From Candidatus Rifleibacteriota bacterium (GTDB taxonomy: Bacteria > Muiribacteriota > Ozemobacteria > Ozemobacterales > Ozemobacteraceae), in assembly GCA_015232575.1 (NCBI GenBank), contig JADFZL010000019.1, positions 62,001 through 126,000 on the forward strand: a DNA stretch of 64,000 nucleotides, written 5' to 3'. The notes below the pieces were generated by a model. That model searched no databases. It was not told where the DNA came from and was given only the letters and a program-made list of their open reading frames with translations. Of this stretch, positions 1 through 9,120 are shown piece by piece. Position 1 is the stretch's first letter. The number at the start of each line of letters is the position of its first letter. Made by a program: the position numbers and the translations under genes.

Positions 1-1548
1 TCTTTCAGCGATGCAAGATTTCCTGTAAAAAAGGGACAGATTGTCGGATATTCCGGCGAAACCGGACTCGGACCGCCACACCTTCATTTTGAACTGAGAA
101 AGCTCAACGATGACACAATTTCACCATCAGTTGCCGGATACAAAATTCCCGATAAAATATTACCCGAAATTCTTGCGATTTATTTTGAACCTTTTTCTTT
201 TGATACAAGGATTAACGGACATTTTGCAAGATTTTCACTTAAACCAGAAAAGAAATCAGCAAAACTTTTTGTCTGGAAAAATCCTGTTACCATTATTGGA
301 AGTGCTGGAATAAAAATAGGTTTAACTGATCTGGCAGAAGGCGGAAACGTTCTCGGTGCAGACAATGTTAAACTTTTTCTTGACCGGAAATTGGTTTTTG
401 AAAGAGCTTTCAATACAATTTCATATAATGAAAATAATGAAGCTCCGTATGTTTTCGATTATCATCTGTGCCAAAAAAAGGGCACCGGATCAGTCTACAA
501 TCTTTTCAAATGGCCATTTGAAAAAAACAGTATTTCGTCTGAGTACAAAAAATTCGAAGGCTCACTTTATTTCGAAACTTCAGGAACGCACGACATTGAA
601 ATAGTTGTACGTGATTCGGGTGGAAATGAAGTAACAGCTTCGGGTCAGATAGAATATCTAACAGGCATTGTACAACCGCCTTCAGATAAAAGCAAAACTA
701 CAGGACTTCATTTCAACTGTATGGGCATAACTTCAAGATTTCGGTCAGACGAAAATGCTGAAACAGCAACGATTTCATTTAAAATTGCCGGTTCAACAGA
801 AAAAACCTTTCCGGTTATATGCAACGAAGGTATCTGCGAAGCAGCATTTCCATATTCAAAAGACCTTCAGAACGGAGTTTTTCATAAGGGAACTCCTGTC
901 CTTCCTCCGTTGTCATACGTAGATTCAAAAGGCGGAGAAGCAGCATTAAACAAATCAATCAGAGCAATTTTCCCAGCGGAATCAGTAAACCTGCCAGTGC
1001 TTGCGGGCTTCAGCGAGGTTTCAAAGGAAATTAAGACTCAATTAAAAAAATGCTCAAAAATATGGACTTTTTCTCCAGATGAAATTCTGCTTGGAAAGCC
1101 AGTTACAATCGAAATATACGATATTGCGGCGTCGATTTCCCGAAAACTTGGAGTTTATTCAGTCAATAGCACAGGCAACGTATCTCACGAAGGCGGAACA
1201 ACTGGCACAGACTGCATCAAGTTTTCTTCGCGTACAATACCAACTTTAACAGTACTCGAAGATTCCATTTGTCCAACTATTTCATATCTTGGCACAAGAA
1301 ATACAAAACATTACGGAAAAGTATGGGCTTATAAAGTCGGCGATATCGGCGAAGGCGTTGATGACGAAGGCTACAGCATTTTAATAAATGGCACCAAAGC
1401 AAGATTTGACACTGATCCAGATAAATCAGAACTTTATGTCGTCAGACCCTCTGAAACTAAATCAGAGAAAAAAGCAGGGAAATCAGCAATCGAAATTACT
1501 GTTACTGACAGCGCCGGCAACAAAACCACCATCCGGGAGAAACGTTAA
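1..1548 (+). CDS. M23 (LytM) family metallopeptidase, 3' part only
   Basis: The frame is open from the first base, so the 5' end lies outside the window; 515 codons are visible. Residues 17-37 read like the end of a LytM/M23 peptidase domain: a Gly-rich KGQIVGYSGETG stretch followed by PPHLHFELR, whose HxH supplies the last zinc ligand and the catalytic His of the family. M23 enzymes cut peptidoglycan cross-bridges outside the cytoplasmic membrane. The remaining 450 or so residues are beta-rich and look like Ig-like or fibronectin-like modules (for example FETSGTHDIEIVVRDSGGNE and the closing SAIEITVTDSAGNK). I cannot name a family for them. The catalytic domain is N-terminal to a long C-terminal tail, the reverse of many M23 proteins. 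An internal ATG at 391 is not the start, because the peptidase motif lies upstream in the same frame. Confidence 0.8.
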   Translation, partial: SFSDARFPVKKGQIVGYSGETGLGPPHLHFELRKLNDDTISPSVAGYKIPDKILPEILAIYFEPFSFDTRINGHFARFSLKPEKKSAKLFVWKNPVTIIGSAGIKIGLTDLAEGGNVLGADNVKLFLDRKLVFERAFNTISYNENNEAPYVFDYHLCQKKGTGSVYNLFKWPFEKNSISSEYKKFEGSLYFETSGTHDIEIVVRDSGGNEVTASGQIEYLTGIVQPPSDKSKTTGLHFNCMGITSRFRSDENAETATISFKIAGSTEKTFPVICNEGICEAAFPYSKDLQNGVFHKGTPVLPPLSYVDSKGGEAALNKSIRAIFPAESVNLPVLAGFSEVSKEIKTQLKKCSKIWTFSPDEILLGKPVTIEIYDIAASISRKLGVYSVNSTGNVSHEGGTTGTDCIKFSSRTIPTLTVLEDSICPTISYLGTRNTKHYGKVWAYKVGDIGEGVDDEGYSILINGTKARFDTDPDKSELYVVRPSETKSEKKAGKSAIEITVTDSAGNKTTIREKR

Positions 1549-1603
1549 AACATATCTTCCTTTTGCACTTCCCTTAAGCTGGTTGTCGCAAGCAAGCATT
1601 CGT

Positions 1604-1732
1604 TGTCATCTCGACCAAAGGGAGAGATCTCATAGCTGCAACTTGGAAATTATCGCCCTTATCCATCGACAGATCATGCCGCATTGATGTTCTCTGAGAG
1701 GTACTAGATTTCTCCCTTCGGTCGAAATGACA
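1604..1732. repeat. Dispersed paired-arm repeat, family A, copy 1
   Basis: The left arm at 1604-1630 contains TCGACCAAAGGGAGAGATCT. The right arm at 1706-1732 contains AGATTTCTCCCTTCGGTCGA and ends in AATGACA. The arms are near-perfect inverted complements separated by about 75 nt. Related copies occur at 13547-13604, 47059-47125 and 58257-58321, with a possible single arm at 9323-9350. The element sits between the convergent M23 and LolA-like genes. It is non-coding and resembles a MITE or REP-type element. Confidence 0.75.
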
Positions 1733-1765
1733 TCAAATTAATACCTTATTTTTGGAATGCACCAC

Positions 1766-2527
1766 TTATTTTTTCATGTTTCTTTCGGTGAATATGTCTG
1801 CTTCAAGAGTCAGATCGTATTCAGCTTTTTTTATTTCAAGAACCGTCATCGTATTCTTTCTCAGGTCGCGCATCGTAACCTGTTTTGGAGTCCAGATTTC
1901 CTGGATTTTTTCAAGACTTTTGGCAGTCGCTTCTTTCACCTGTTTTTCTGTATCCTTTTTATCAAAGAACATTCCCTTAAGTATAATCATTTTCTCTTTG
2001 GATACTTTTAAAATTGAACGCGAATAGGCTGTATCTGAAGTTTTTTTCACGCACTCAATAGAGTAAACGTCTTCACCATCAAGTTTTTCTTCTGTAAGAT
2101 TCGTGCAAGTGTAGTCAGATGCGTGAATGTCGTCCATGTCTTCATAAGTAAAATCGCTGGAAACAAAACTTGTACCAAAATCTGACGCTACAATTTTTCT
2201 GATATTCTTGAAAGCCGAAAGGTAAATCCATTTGGACTTTTCACGATTCTTCTCATTTACCAGATAAGTTGTACCCTTCATGTCAGAAGGAGAGGTGAAA
2301 TGAATGAAATTATCCTTGTTATCGTTATCAATTTTTCTTCTGTAAATAAAAAGATCTCTTTTCCGCTCGTTGCCTGATGAGTCGATAAGCTTCATTTCAG
2401 TTGTGGATTTTGAAGTTTTTCCGACATACCGGTTTTCAACACCCTGAAGGACTTCGTCAGCAGTAATAGCTGAGAGATTATGTACAGACAGCATGAATAA
2501 AAAGCAGAATGCAATAAAAATTCTCAT
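1766..2527 (-). CDS. Exported LolA-like outer-membrane lipoprotein-sorting protein
   Basis: A 253-residue protein with a clear signal peptide (MRIFIAFCFLFML... ending near LSA, about residue 20). The mature part has the look of the LolA-like half-barrel family annotated as outer membrane lipoprotein-sorting protein (COG2834): an opening ITADEVLQGVENRYVGKT, then alternating beta strands with FIHFTSPSDMKGTTYLV and DYTCTNLTEEKLDGEDVYSIEC. Members are periplasmic and bind lipids or lipoproteins; the substrate here is unknown. I chose the ATG at 2527. It has an AAGGGG Shine-Dalgarno and the signal peptide, whereas the in-frame ATG at 2554 has no ribosome site and would lie almost at the predicted transcription start. 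The gene is monocistronic and divergent from the metallopeptidase gene at 2721. Confidence 0.75.
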   Translation of the reverse strand: MRIFIAFCFLFMLSVHNLSAITADEVLQGVENRYVGKTSKSTTEMKLIDSSGNERKRDLFIYRRKIDNDNKDNFIHFTSPSDMKGTTYLVNEKNREKSKWIYLSAFKNIRKIVASDFGTSFVSSDFTYEDMDDIHASDYTCTNLTEEKLDGEDVYSIECVKKTSDTAYSRSILKVSKEKMIILKGMFFDKKDTEKQVKEATAKSLEKIQEIWTPKQVTMRDLRKNTMTVLEIKKAEYDLTLEADIFTERNMKK

Positions 2528-2562
2528 CTTCAGAAACCCCTTATAAAGTGACATTAGCGATT

Positions 2563-2591
2563 ATTATACCGATTTCACGGAGATGATGCAA
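2563..2591 (-). promoter_or_regulatory. Sigma70-type promoter for the LolA-like gene
   Basis: Read on the minus strand: TTGCAT (2586-2591), 17-nt spacer, TATAAT (2563-2568). The predicted transcript would start near 2556, about 30 nt before the ATG at 2527. This also argues against the upstream ATG at 2554. Confidence 0.6.
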
Positions 2592-2720
2592 TAATATCTT
2601 TTTGTAATGTTAAAACTCAAACATAATTTCACAAAATTCTATTCCGGAAATCAATTATGCGTGGTAGAATTAAATATGTTTATAAGGAAACTTATCTTCA
2701 TCTGACAAGGAGAAATTTCT

Positions 2721-4496
2721 ATGAAGAGGGTCTGTTTAGTTTTAACAACAATTCTCGCCATATCGACGTTTGACATTTCAGCAGTGCTTTATGCAAAAGA
2801 TCCTGTTACAGCGATATCAACGGATGAAAGGCCTGTCAGGGAAGACCCGATCATCATAGCAACTCCAATAGCCAAAAAGGGCAACTTTTTCATGGACATG
2901 TTCAAAGACAATCTCGGCATGCCAAAAACCACAAAAATTGAAGAAACAGGCTTTCTGTTTAATTCACTGCCATTTGAAACAATTCAGGCCAGAGTTTCTG
3001 AATCAGAAAGCTTCCACAGAAATGAAGTTCTGCCATATCTTCTGAAAAGCCCTGAAATGATTGATTGCATGAAATTACGCAGAACAGCCAGACAGATAAA
3101 GTCTCAGGTTTTTTCAGAAAAAGTCAAAAATTCAACTAAATTATCTGAAGACGAAAAAGGGAAAATCATAAGTTTTCTCACTCAGCAGATAGATTCTCCG
3201 CTGGTAGTTTTTGACAAGGATCCGTTTGAATCATCAATATCAATTGGCGGCGGACCCTGCATGATGCCAGTCGGAGTTGAAGTTTTAAACAAAAGATTCT
3301 TTTCTGATAAAAGAGTTGTTCTCGAAACATCGGTTGTTTGCGCACTTGATATGAAATCGTTTCTGGGAAATACTTTATTTTCACTCAAGGACGCAATGAC
3401 GAACGATACTCTCGACCTGGTTCTCTGCCACGAAGTTGCTCACAGTATAATGTTTGACATGTATGGCAGGAATTTTTCAAAACTGCGCAGAGTTTCAGAT
3501 AACGGGCACGACACCTGCTACATAACAGACATGCGCCTGGCCTTTTCTGAAGGCTGGGCTGAGGCATTCGAAGCACTTTACGGACCATCCAACCCAAAAT
3601 TTCTTGAAAAAGACAGAAAAAAATATAATATTTCTGATTTTCTATTTTCAAGGCAGAACCCGATCAGAAAAGACAATTACGTCTGGGTTAAACCAACCGG
3701 AAAAACTACTGGTGTAACGAAAAATGGTCTCCAGTTACTTTCGACAGAAGGTGTCATTGCCGGATTGTTTTATGACATTCTTACAAACAGAGCTATCGTT
3801 GGCGGATTTGAAAAAAGCATCAAAACGATGCTGTCGGCACAGCCTCAGAATTTCAAAGAATTCCTTCAGGAATACGTAAAGCTTTTTCCTGAAGACAAGA
3901 AAGTCGTTTACCGCATCTTCCTTGAATCTACGAATTATGTAACAATGAGCAAAGAGGTTCAGCCGGTATATTCAAAATATTTTCAGGCAAAAATGGACTT
4001 TTTTCATAAGAAAATCTCGCAGGGAGACATTGCAAGCGCAAAACAAGCGTTTATTTCCGTGAAAGAAAAGCTTTTCGCCCGGGCAATGGAAGGCGCGGAT
4101 ATTTTTGAAAATGTCGGACCTCAGCTTTGGTTTATTGGCCTTCCCAAGCCTGAAAAGAAAAGTCTTTTCGGCATAAAGGATGCGATAAACAAAAGATTTG
4201 GTACAAATGTTGAAATGAAAGCACAGCCGTTTATTCTTGATCTTAACACGGTAACATCAAAAATGTTATGCAATGCCGGTTTTCCAGAAGACCTGGCAGA
4301 AAAGGTCATTCATGAACGAACTAAATGCGGCTTTTTCACTGGCAACGCCCTGGACTCACTGAAAAAAGTATTAGGGGAAAAGATTTACGGCGCAGTCGAA
4401 AAGAAAGTTGAATTAACGGAATATACACTGTATGAAAATCTTTCTTTTGAAAAACAACTTCTTTCATACTGGCCCGAAGACATGGAAAAAATGTAA
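2721..4496 (+). CDS. Exported HExxH metallopeptidase-like protein with C-terminal helix-hairpin-helix
   Basis: A 591-residue protein preceded by AAGGAG. The N-terminal signal peptide is about 25 residues (MKRVCLVLTTILAIS... to YAKD). Zinc-peptidase signature HEVAH is at residues 237-241, followed by a Glu-rich EGWAEAFEA at 277-285 that could supply the third ligand, as in gluzincins. Near the C-terminus (about residues 500-560), DLNTVTSKMLCNAGFPEDLA and the following VIHERTKCGFFTG form a helix-hairpin-helix of the ComEA/GspK kind (DLNTA...LxxLPGIG...AxxIxxxRxxxGxF). Combining a protease-like domain with this module in one exported protein is unusual. The substrate is unknown. The gene stands alone, ending 4 nt before the convergent lipid-kinase gene. 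Confidence 0.65.
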   Translation: MKRVCLVLTTILAISTFDISAVLYAKDPVTAISTDERPVREDPIIIATPIAKKGNFFMDMFKDNLGMPKTTKIEETGFLFNSLPFETIQARVSESESFHRNEVLPYLLKSPEMIDCMKLRRTARQIKSQVFSEKVKNSTKLSEDEKGKIISFLTQQIDSPLVVFDKDPFESSISIGGGPCMMPVGVEVLNKRFFSDKRVVLETSVVCALDMKSFLGNTLFSLKDAMTNDTLDLVLCHEVAHSIMFDMYGRNFSKLRRVSDNGHDTCYITDMRLAFSEGWAEAFEALYGPSNPKFLEKDRKKYNISDFLFSRQNPIRKDNYVWVKPTGKTTGVTKNGLQLLSTEGVIAGLFYDILTNRAIVGGFEKSIKTMLSAQPQNFKEFLQEYVKLFPEDKKVVYRIFLESTNYVTMSKEVQPVYSKYFQAKMDFFHKKISQGDIASAKQAFISVKEKLFARAMEGADIFENVGPQLWFIGLPKPEKKSLFGIKDAINKRFGTNVEMKAQPFILDLNTVTSKMLCNAGFPEDLAEKVIHERTKCGFFTGNALDSLKKVLGEKIYGAVEKKVELTEYTLYENLSFEKQLLSYWPEDMEKM

Positions 4497-4500
4497 ATTC

Positions 4501-5445
4501 CTATACTATTAAATTAAGTGCTTTCGGTAAAATCTTTATTACTGCCGGAAGGTAACCCTGCGGATCGCCGTCGTATTCTACTTCTGAAGCTTCGCCGTCA
4601 CAGCTTATTTCAAATTCAGAAGCAAAGACCGGCCTGAAAATTTCAGTTATAGTGCCGGAATAGACATCTGGAAGGATCCGCAGGAGTTTCTTTTTGGAAA
4701 TACCGTGAAGTGGTACCAGGTACATTTTTCCGTCATCAAAAGATATATCCATTTTCAGCTTTATTCCGGATGCCACAAGTGGATTTTTTCCTGTGAAAAT
4801 ATTGAAAACGTTATTGTAGCAGAATTCTTCACCTTCTGTGGCTGACGGGTTAGACACTTTTACTTTGAATGTACATGCCTTATAGTTCCAGATAGCTGTC
4901 AGCAGCGAAAATAACGTACCGAAAAGATCGCCCCATTTTTTTCGCAATCCACTGTTTGCACCGCGAGCTACTGCAGCACCAAGTCCAAAATTAGCACTGC
5001 ACGAAAATACCCTGCTGACAGGCGCCCCACCCTTTTCAAGGCTGTGTGTAATCCGGCAGATATCAACAAGTTTTCGCCTTCCGGCCAGAAGTGTGTCAAG
5101 GGCTTTTCCGGTTTCTACAGGAATTTTATGAAAACCGCAGAAGTCTGGGCTGGTTCCGGCGTAAATAACTCCAAAGGCGGCAGCTGAAGAGGCAGCTGAC
5201 GCCTCAAATAAGCCATTGATAACCTCGTTTATTGTACCATCTCCACCGACCGCTACAACTGCATCAAAACCTGACTCAGCGGCTTTACATGCAAGCATGG
5301 AAGCATCGCCAGCTCCCTGAGTTACAGCGAAGTCGAAACTGATTTTTTCTTTTCTGAATCTCTGAAATATTTCAGGCCAGATATAACGTGACCGGAACGA
5401 CCTTGAAGACGGATTCATGACAAGAAAATAGTTTGGCTGCTTCAT
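4501..5445 (-). CDS. Diacylglycerol-kinase-family (YegS-like) lipid kinase
   Basis: A 314-residue protein with the DAGK catalytic fold: opening NYFLVMNPSSRS (the N-P-S/A-S-R-like start), then VVAVGGDGTINEVINGL at about residues 63-79, the GGDGT ATP-binding signature, and a C-terminal beta domain ending ISCDGEASEVEYDGDPQG. Enzymes of this family phosphorylate diacylglycerol, sphingoid bases, ceramides or other lipid alcohols at the inner membrane face. It is the last gene of the minus-strand lipid cluster and its ATG overlaps the stop of the radical SAM gene (TAATG), implying translational coupling. From context, a sphingoid base or ceramide-like product is a plausible substrate, but the sequence alone does not separate these from diacylglycerol. 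Confidence 0.8.
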   Translation of the reverse strand: MKQPNYFLVMNPSSRSFRSRYIWPEIFQRFRKEKISFDFAVTQGAGDASMLACKAAESGFDAVVAVGGDGTINEVINGLFEASAASSAAAFGVIYAGTSPDFCGFHKIPVETGKALDTLLAGRRKLVDICRITHSLEKGGAPVSRVFSCSANFGLGAAVARGANSGLRKKWGDLFGTLFSLLTAIWNYKACTFKVKVSNPSATEGEEFCYNNVFNIFTGKNPLVASGIKLKMDISFDDGKMYLVPLHGISKKKLLRILPDVYSGTITEIFRPVFASEFEISCDGEASEVEYDGDPQGYLPAVIKILPKALNLIV

Positions 5446-6734
5446 TACTTGTACAATCCCATCTTTTCATACAACGGTGTATTTTTACCTTTCTGCCACG
5501 ATGGTACAAGCTTTTCAGTGAACCTGGCTGGAACAGGTGTAGTTGGAATATTATTTGCTTTCAGCATTTCATGAATTGATTTTGACTCGGTCGCACACAA
5601 CCATTTTGTTCCGGGTTTTCTGAAGAAAGCCCGCATTCTGTTGAAAATAGTCATAAAATCTTCGTTATTTACATTTCCAAAAGAAACGTTAAGAAATTCA
5701 CAGGGTTGCACTTCACCGTTAGCATTAAGGTAAAATCGGTCTATTCCGCCTGCTGTACAACCGAAATGATTTGGAGATTCCTCGAAAACCTGAACGGAGG
5801 CAGCAGTATAATCTGCGTATTTTCCGGGGGAATTATATTGTACATGCAAATCGCACAGTCTTTTGATTTTTTCATGCGCTCTTATCATTTCGTCATCTTT
5901 TCCAAGCCATGCTCCGGCAGACTTTCCATGTATTACCTGAACAAAAGAACAGTCCCAGGAATTTGCAATTTCCATTATTCGCTCAACGCCGTTGTTTTCA
6001 AAAAGCTCATCACTTGGACAACTATTCAGCACAACAGTTATTCCCACATCGTTGAACATCTTTGCTGCATTCCGGGCAATCTGAAAAGCATCCTGCATAC
6101 CGGTAAATTCATTGTAATCTTTTTCATCGGGTGTATGCAGGGAAATCATCACACCAAATACTCCAGCCTGTTTCAGTTTTTTAGCCTTTTCCGGAGTCAG
6201 AAGATGCCCTGTCGTATTAACCCACAACTCGCGTTTTCCATCAAAAGACTCAAGAAGTTCAACAAGTCGGTCAAATTTCAGAAGAGGCTCTCCGCCTTCG
6301 ATATCGAACATTGTAACGCCGACATCGCTCATCTGACGGGCAGATTTTTTCAACACTTCCATATCAAGATCTGCTCCGGAATCGTTTCTCTGATAGCAAT
6401 GCGGACATTTGTATCCACAAGCTTTGGTAATCGAAAACACAACTGTCAGAGGCCCCGGATCAGGGCGAATGAATTTTTCGATTGATTCCCAGAATGCCGG
6501 AGTCGGATACGCCGGAAGGTAGAGTTGAAGCTTATAGACGTCGCCAATTTTGACAACTTTGTTCTTTATCAGAACTTTCAGAAAAAGAACAAGCCTGAAA
6601 ATTAATCGCACAAATTCTGCTACAGAAAGTTTCATTTGAAGTACTCTGAGCAGATAGCGACATACAACATGTACAACAAGAACATGATAGAAAACAAACT
6701 TTTTCATGCCTGTAAGAAAAACTGGCCTGTTCAT
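5445..6734 (-). CDS. Radical SAM protein with SPASM-like C-terminal cysteines
   Basis: A 429-residue protein. The iron-sulfur cluster motif CX3CX2C appears as CGYKCPHC around residue 105, followed by typical TIM-barrel features (GGEPLLKFDRLVELL, then WVNTTGHLL). The C-terminal third has spaced cysteines (HFGCTAGGIDRFY, NGEVQPCEFL, KWLCATES) suggesting an auxiliary cluster. The first 70 residues are hydrophobic and basic, possibly membrane-associating. The annotated start is the ATG at 6734, with GGAGG 5 nt upstream; the in-frame GTG at 6746 would place that ribosome site inside the gene. It lies between the reductase and the lipid kinase and overlaps the latter. A tailoring reaction on the lipid (methylation, C-C bond formation or desaturation) is an inference. 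Confidence 0.75.
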   Translation of the reverse strand: MNRPVFLTGMKKFVFYHVLVVHVVCRYLLRVLQMKLSVAEFVRLIFRLVLFLKVLIKNKVVKIGDVYKLQLYLPAYPTPAFWESIEKFIRPDPGPLTVVFSITKACGYKCPHCYQRNDSGADLDMEVLKKSARQMSDVGVTMFDIEGGEPLLKFDRLVELLESFDGKRELWVNTTGHLLTPEKAKKLKQAGVFGVMISLHTPDEKDYNEFTGMQDAFQIARNAAKMFNDVGITVVLNSCPSDELFENNGVERIMEIANSWDCSFVQVIHGKSAGAWLGKDDEMIRAHEKIKRLCDLHVQYNSPGKYADYTAASVQVFEESPNHFGCTAGGIDRFYLNANGEVQPCEFLNVSFGNVNNEDFMTIFNRMRAFFRKPGTKWLCATESKSIHEMLKANNIPTTPVPARFTEKLVPSWQKGKNTPLYEKMGLYK

Positions 6735-6779
6735 ACGTTCCTCCACGCCTGCAATTTAATTATTACCTCTGATACACGT

Positions 6780-7799
6780 TCACAAGTACTTATTCATACG
6801 CCACCAGCGGACGGTTTTTTTTACTCCATTTTCAAGGGAAGTATACCTGATGTCAGGAAAATCCCGTTTAATTTTATCGACGTTGTACATATTATTTGCG
6901 TAGAACATATAAATTCTTGCACGTGTAAAAAGAGGTGGGGTAGCTGCTTTGAATAGCATCCATAGAAATTCGAGAATGATACCCAGCGGGTATAAAAGCC
7001 ATTTTGGGAGATTAAACGGTTTCGTTCTGCCCAGATGCCTGCAGAATGTTTCCCAGTAATCATTCATAAAAGGAATATCGGGATTTCCGGCATTGTATAT
7101 AGAAACTCCAGAGGGCTGATTCAAAGCCACTTCTTTAACAATTCCGGCGAGATCTTCAACATAAATTGCATGAAATCTGTTTTTATCGGTGCCTGGCATG
7201 CAGGGAATACCCGACATAACTGTCTTGCAATATTCATAAGGTCCGGCGTGAAATTCACGGGGACCATAAACCCACACTGGTCTTATTACAGTTAATTTCA
7301 AACCTCGTTTTTCAGCACGGGCAATTGCCATCTGCTCTGCAATAGTTTTTGAAAGTCTGTAATGATTCATTGCCGACGGAAAAACGGACTCTCCGAAATA
7401 ATGTAGTTCGGGGGCATAAATACTATCTTCTGATTTGCGTTCAATGGAATCTTCTTCGCCAAGAACCGCATTTGAGCTGATCAGAATTATTCCAGTTTTC
7501 TGTGGTAGTACATCGACAAGATTTAAGGTACACACTACATTTGCCTGGTAAAAGTCTTTATAATCCCCCCAATCGGATGCCTTTGCGGCAACATGTACAA
7601 CAAGATCAAATTCGCTTACAATATTTTCCAGGTCAGATTTTGATTCAAGTTCAGTTCGCAAGATTTTTGCCCGGTATTTTGCGATGAACCGGATATCAGA
7701 ATTTGGTCTCACGAGAGCAGTAACATCGTGGTTTTTGCTGAAACTACGTACAACATGACTACCAATAAATCCGCTTGCACCGGTAATAAGAATTTTCAT
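6780..7799 (-). CDS. Extended SDR, 3beta-HSD/CerR-like NAD(P)-dependent reductase or epimerase
   Basis: A 339-residue protein opening MKILITGASGFIGSHVV, the GxxGxxG Rossmann motif of extended short-chain dehydrogenases. The catalytic YxxxK is seen in MNHYRLSKTIAEQ (about residues 147-159), and RPVWVYGP is the usual substrate-side motif. The HVAAKASDWGDYKDFYQANV region resembles 3beta-hydroxysteroid-dehydrogenase-type members. In bacterial sphingolipid producers a reductase annotated as NAD-dependent epimerase (CerR of Caulobacter) acts next to serine palmitoyltransferase; this gene lies 46 nt downstream of the AOS-family gene, which fits. A sugar epimerase is the main alternative, so the substrate call is inference. 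Confidence 0.75.
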   Translation of the reverse strand: MKILITGASGFIGSHVVRSFSKNHDVTALVRPNSDIRFIAKYRAKILRTELESKSDLENIVSEFDLVVHVAAKASDWGDYKDFYQANVVCTLNLVDVLPQKTGIILISSNAVLGEEDSIERKSEDSIYAPELHYFGESVFPSAMNHYRLSKTIAEQMAIARAEKRGLKLTVIRPVWVYGPREFHAGPYEYCKTVMSGIPCMPGTDKNRFHAIYVEDLAGIVKEVALNQPSGVSIYNAGNPDIPFMNDYWETFCRHLGRTKPFNLPKWLLYPLGIILEFLWMLFKAATPPLFTRARIYMFYANNMYNVDKIKRDFPDIRYTSLENGVKKTVRWWRMNKYL

Positions 7800-7845
7800 T
7801 CGTGCGCTTATGCCCCGTTTTCAGAGATATCAGAGATAGGACTTT

Positions 7846-9120
7846 TCACAGCTCGTGTTTCTTTTTCAGGTCTTTCAGATTTTCCAGAAGAGAGTTCAAA
7901 TCTGAAAGGGTGTGTGCTGCAGAAACTGAAATTCTAAGACGCGCCCGACCTTTTGCAACAGCAGGAAAAGTTACAGGACTTACATAGAATCCGCAATCGA
8001 AAAGTTCTTTGCACACAAGACGCAGTTTATTCTCATCAGGAATCAAAACAGGAATTATTGCTGTAGTTGAGCCAAGGGTATTGAAACCAAGTTCAAGAAG
8101 GCCTTTGTTCAGATGGCTGGTATTAAAAGTCAGTTTTTTTCTTGGTTCAGGGTCATTAGCCAGAATCTTAAAAACTTCTATCAGACCCGCAACAACAGGC
8201 GTTGGAATACTGGTAGAAAAAATATACGATCGCGCAAAATGTCGTACATATTCTACAACATCCTTCTTGCCAGTTAGATAACCACCTATTGCAGAAGGAG
8301 CCTTGGAAAGAGTACCAATAGTCAGATCTATTTTCCCTTCAAGCCCGAAATATTCAGCTGTTCCGCGGCCGTTTTTCCCGATAATTCCGAGGGCATGTGC
8401 CTCGTCAATAAGAAGTCTGGCGTTGTATTTCCGGGCAAGTTCATGTAATCTATCAAGGGGCGCAATGTCGCCATCCATGCTGAATACACCATCTGTAACA
8501 ATAAGTTTTCCTTTAAAATGACGACTGGCACGTTTCAGAAGTGCTTCAAGGCTCTCCATGTCGTTATGCTGGAAATATTTCAATATTCCTTCGCTCAGTA
8601 CAACACCATCAATGATTGAAGCATGTGAAAACATGTCTGATAATGCAACATCTTTGCCGCCAAGCAAAGCCTGTATTGTTCCGACATTTGCCTGATAGCC
8701 AGTTGGAAACACTGCTGCTGCTTCGCATTTATAAAATTCTGCAATCTGCTTTTCAAGTTCCAAAAGCAGATCAGTTGTACCACTCATCAAAGCTACAGAA
8801 CCAGTTCCATACCCGTATTTTTCGGCAGCTTTAATCGAGGCTTCGACTACCCGACTGTCAGTAGATAATCCAAGATAGCTATTTGAAGAAAACAAAAGCA
8901 TTTCCTGAGGTTTTCCGGTTTCTTCATTCATAACTGTAACTTTGTTGCCGCAGGCACTCAATAGCGGTCTGCGATAAAAATAGTATCCGGATGATTTTAT
9001 CTGCTGGTACTGATTAAAAAAATATGCTGCTTTATCGAAAATATCATTGCTGTCTGCATGAACATCATACAAACCTTCAGTTGTATCAATCTTTACACCC
9101 GATTTATTCTCTGTTTCCAT
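7846..9120 (-). CDS. AOS-family PLP enzyme, serine palmitoyltransferase-like
   Basis: A 424-residue fold-type I enzyme of the alpha-oxoamine synthase family (BioF, Kbl, HemA, Spt), which condenses an amino acid with an acyl thioester and loses CO2. Visible active-site features: GYGTGSVALMSGT, a stacking His166 in SDMFSHASIIDG, IDEAHALG with Asp239 and His242, and the PLP lysine Lys273 in GTLSKAPSAIGG. Length matches the family. The FPTGYQANVGTIQALL and FQHNDMESLEALL segments resemble serine palmitoyltransferases. The SKAP segment differs from the usual SKS/GKA, so the amino-acid and acyl specificity is open. Upstream AAGGA supports the ATG at 9120. The neighbouring carrier protein suggests that acyl-ACP rather than acyl-CoA is used. 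Alternatives: 8-amino-7-oxononanoate synthase (no other bio genes are seen) or a sulfonolipid or alkaloid synthase. Confidence 0.75.
   Translation of the reverse strand: METENKSGVKIDTTEGLYDVHADSNDIFDKAAYFFNQYQQIKSSGYYFYRRPLLSACGNKVTVMNEETGKPQEMLLFSSNSYLGLSTDSRVVEASIKAAEKYGYGTGSVALMSGTTDLLLELEKQIAEFYKCEAAAVFPTGYQANVGTIQALLGGKDVALSDMFSHASIIDGVVLSEGILKYFQHNDMESLEALLKRASRHFKGKLIVTDGVFSMDGDIAPLDRLHELARKYNARLLIDEAHALGIIGKNGRGTAEYFGLEGKIDLTIGTLSKAPSAIGGYLTGKKDVVEYVRHFARSYIFSTSIPTPVVAGLIEVFKILANDPEPRKKLTFNTSHLNKGLLELGFNTLGSTTAIIPVLIPDENKLRLVCKELFDCGFYVSPVTFPAVAKGRARLRISVSAAHTLSDLNSLLENLKDLKKKHEL

Noticed and set aside
5706..6485. 259-codon plus-strand ORF
   Set aside because: Antisense to the radical SAM gene, whose CX3CX2C and barrel motifs are unambiguous.
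4501..9120. Hopanoid cluster (HpnA-like epimerase and HpnH-like radical SAM)
   Set aside because: No squalene-hopene cyclase or squalene synthesis gene; the presence of AOS enzyme, ACP, KS-like and dehydratase fits an acyl/sphingoid pathway better.
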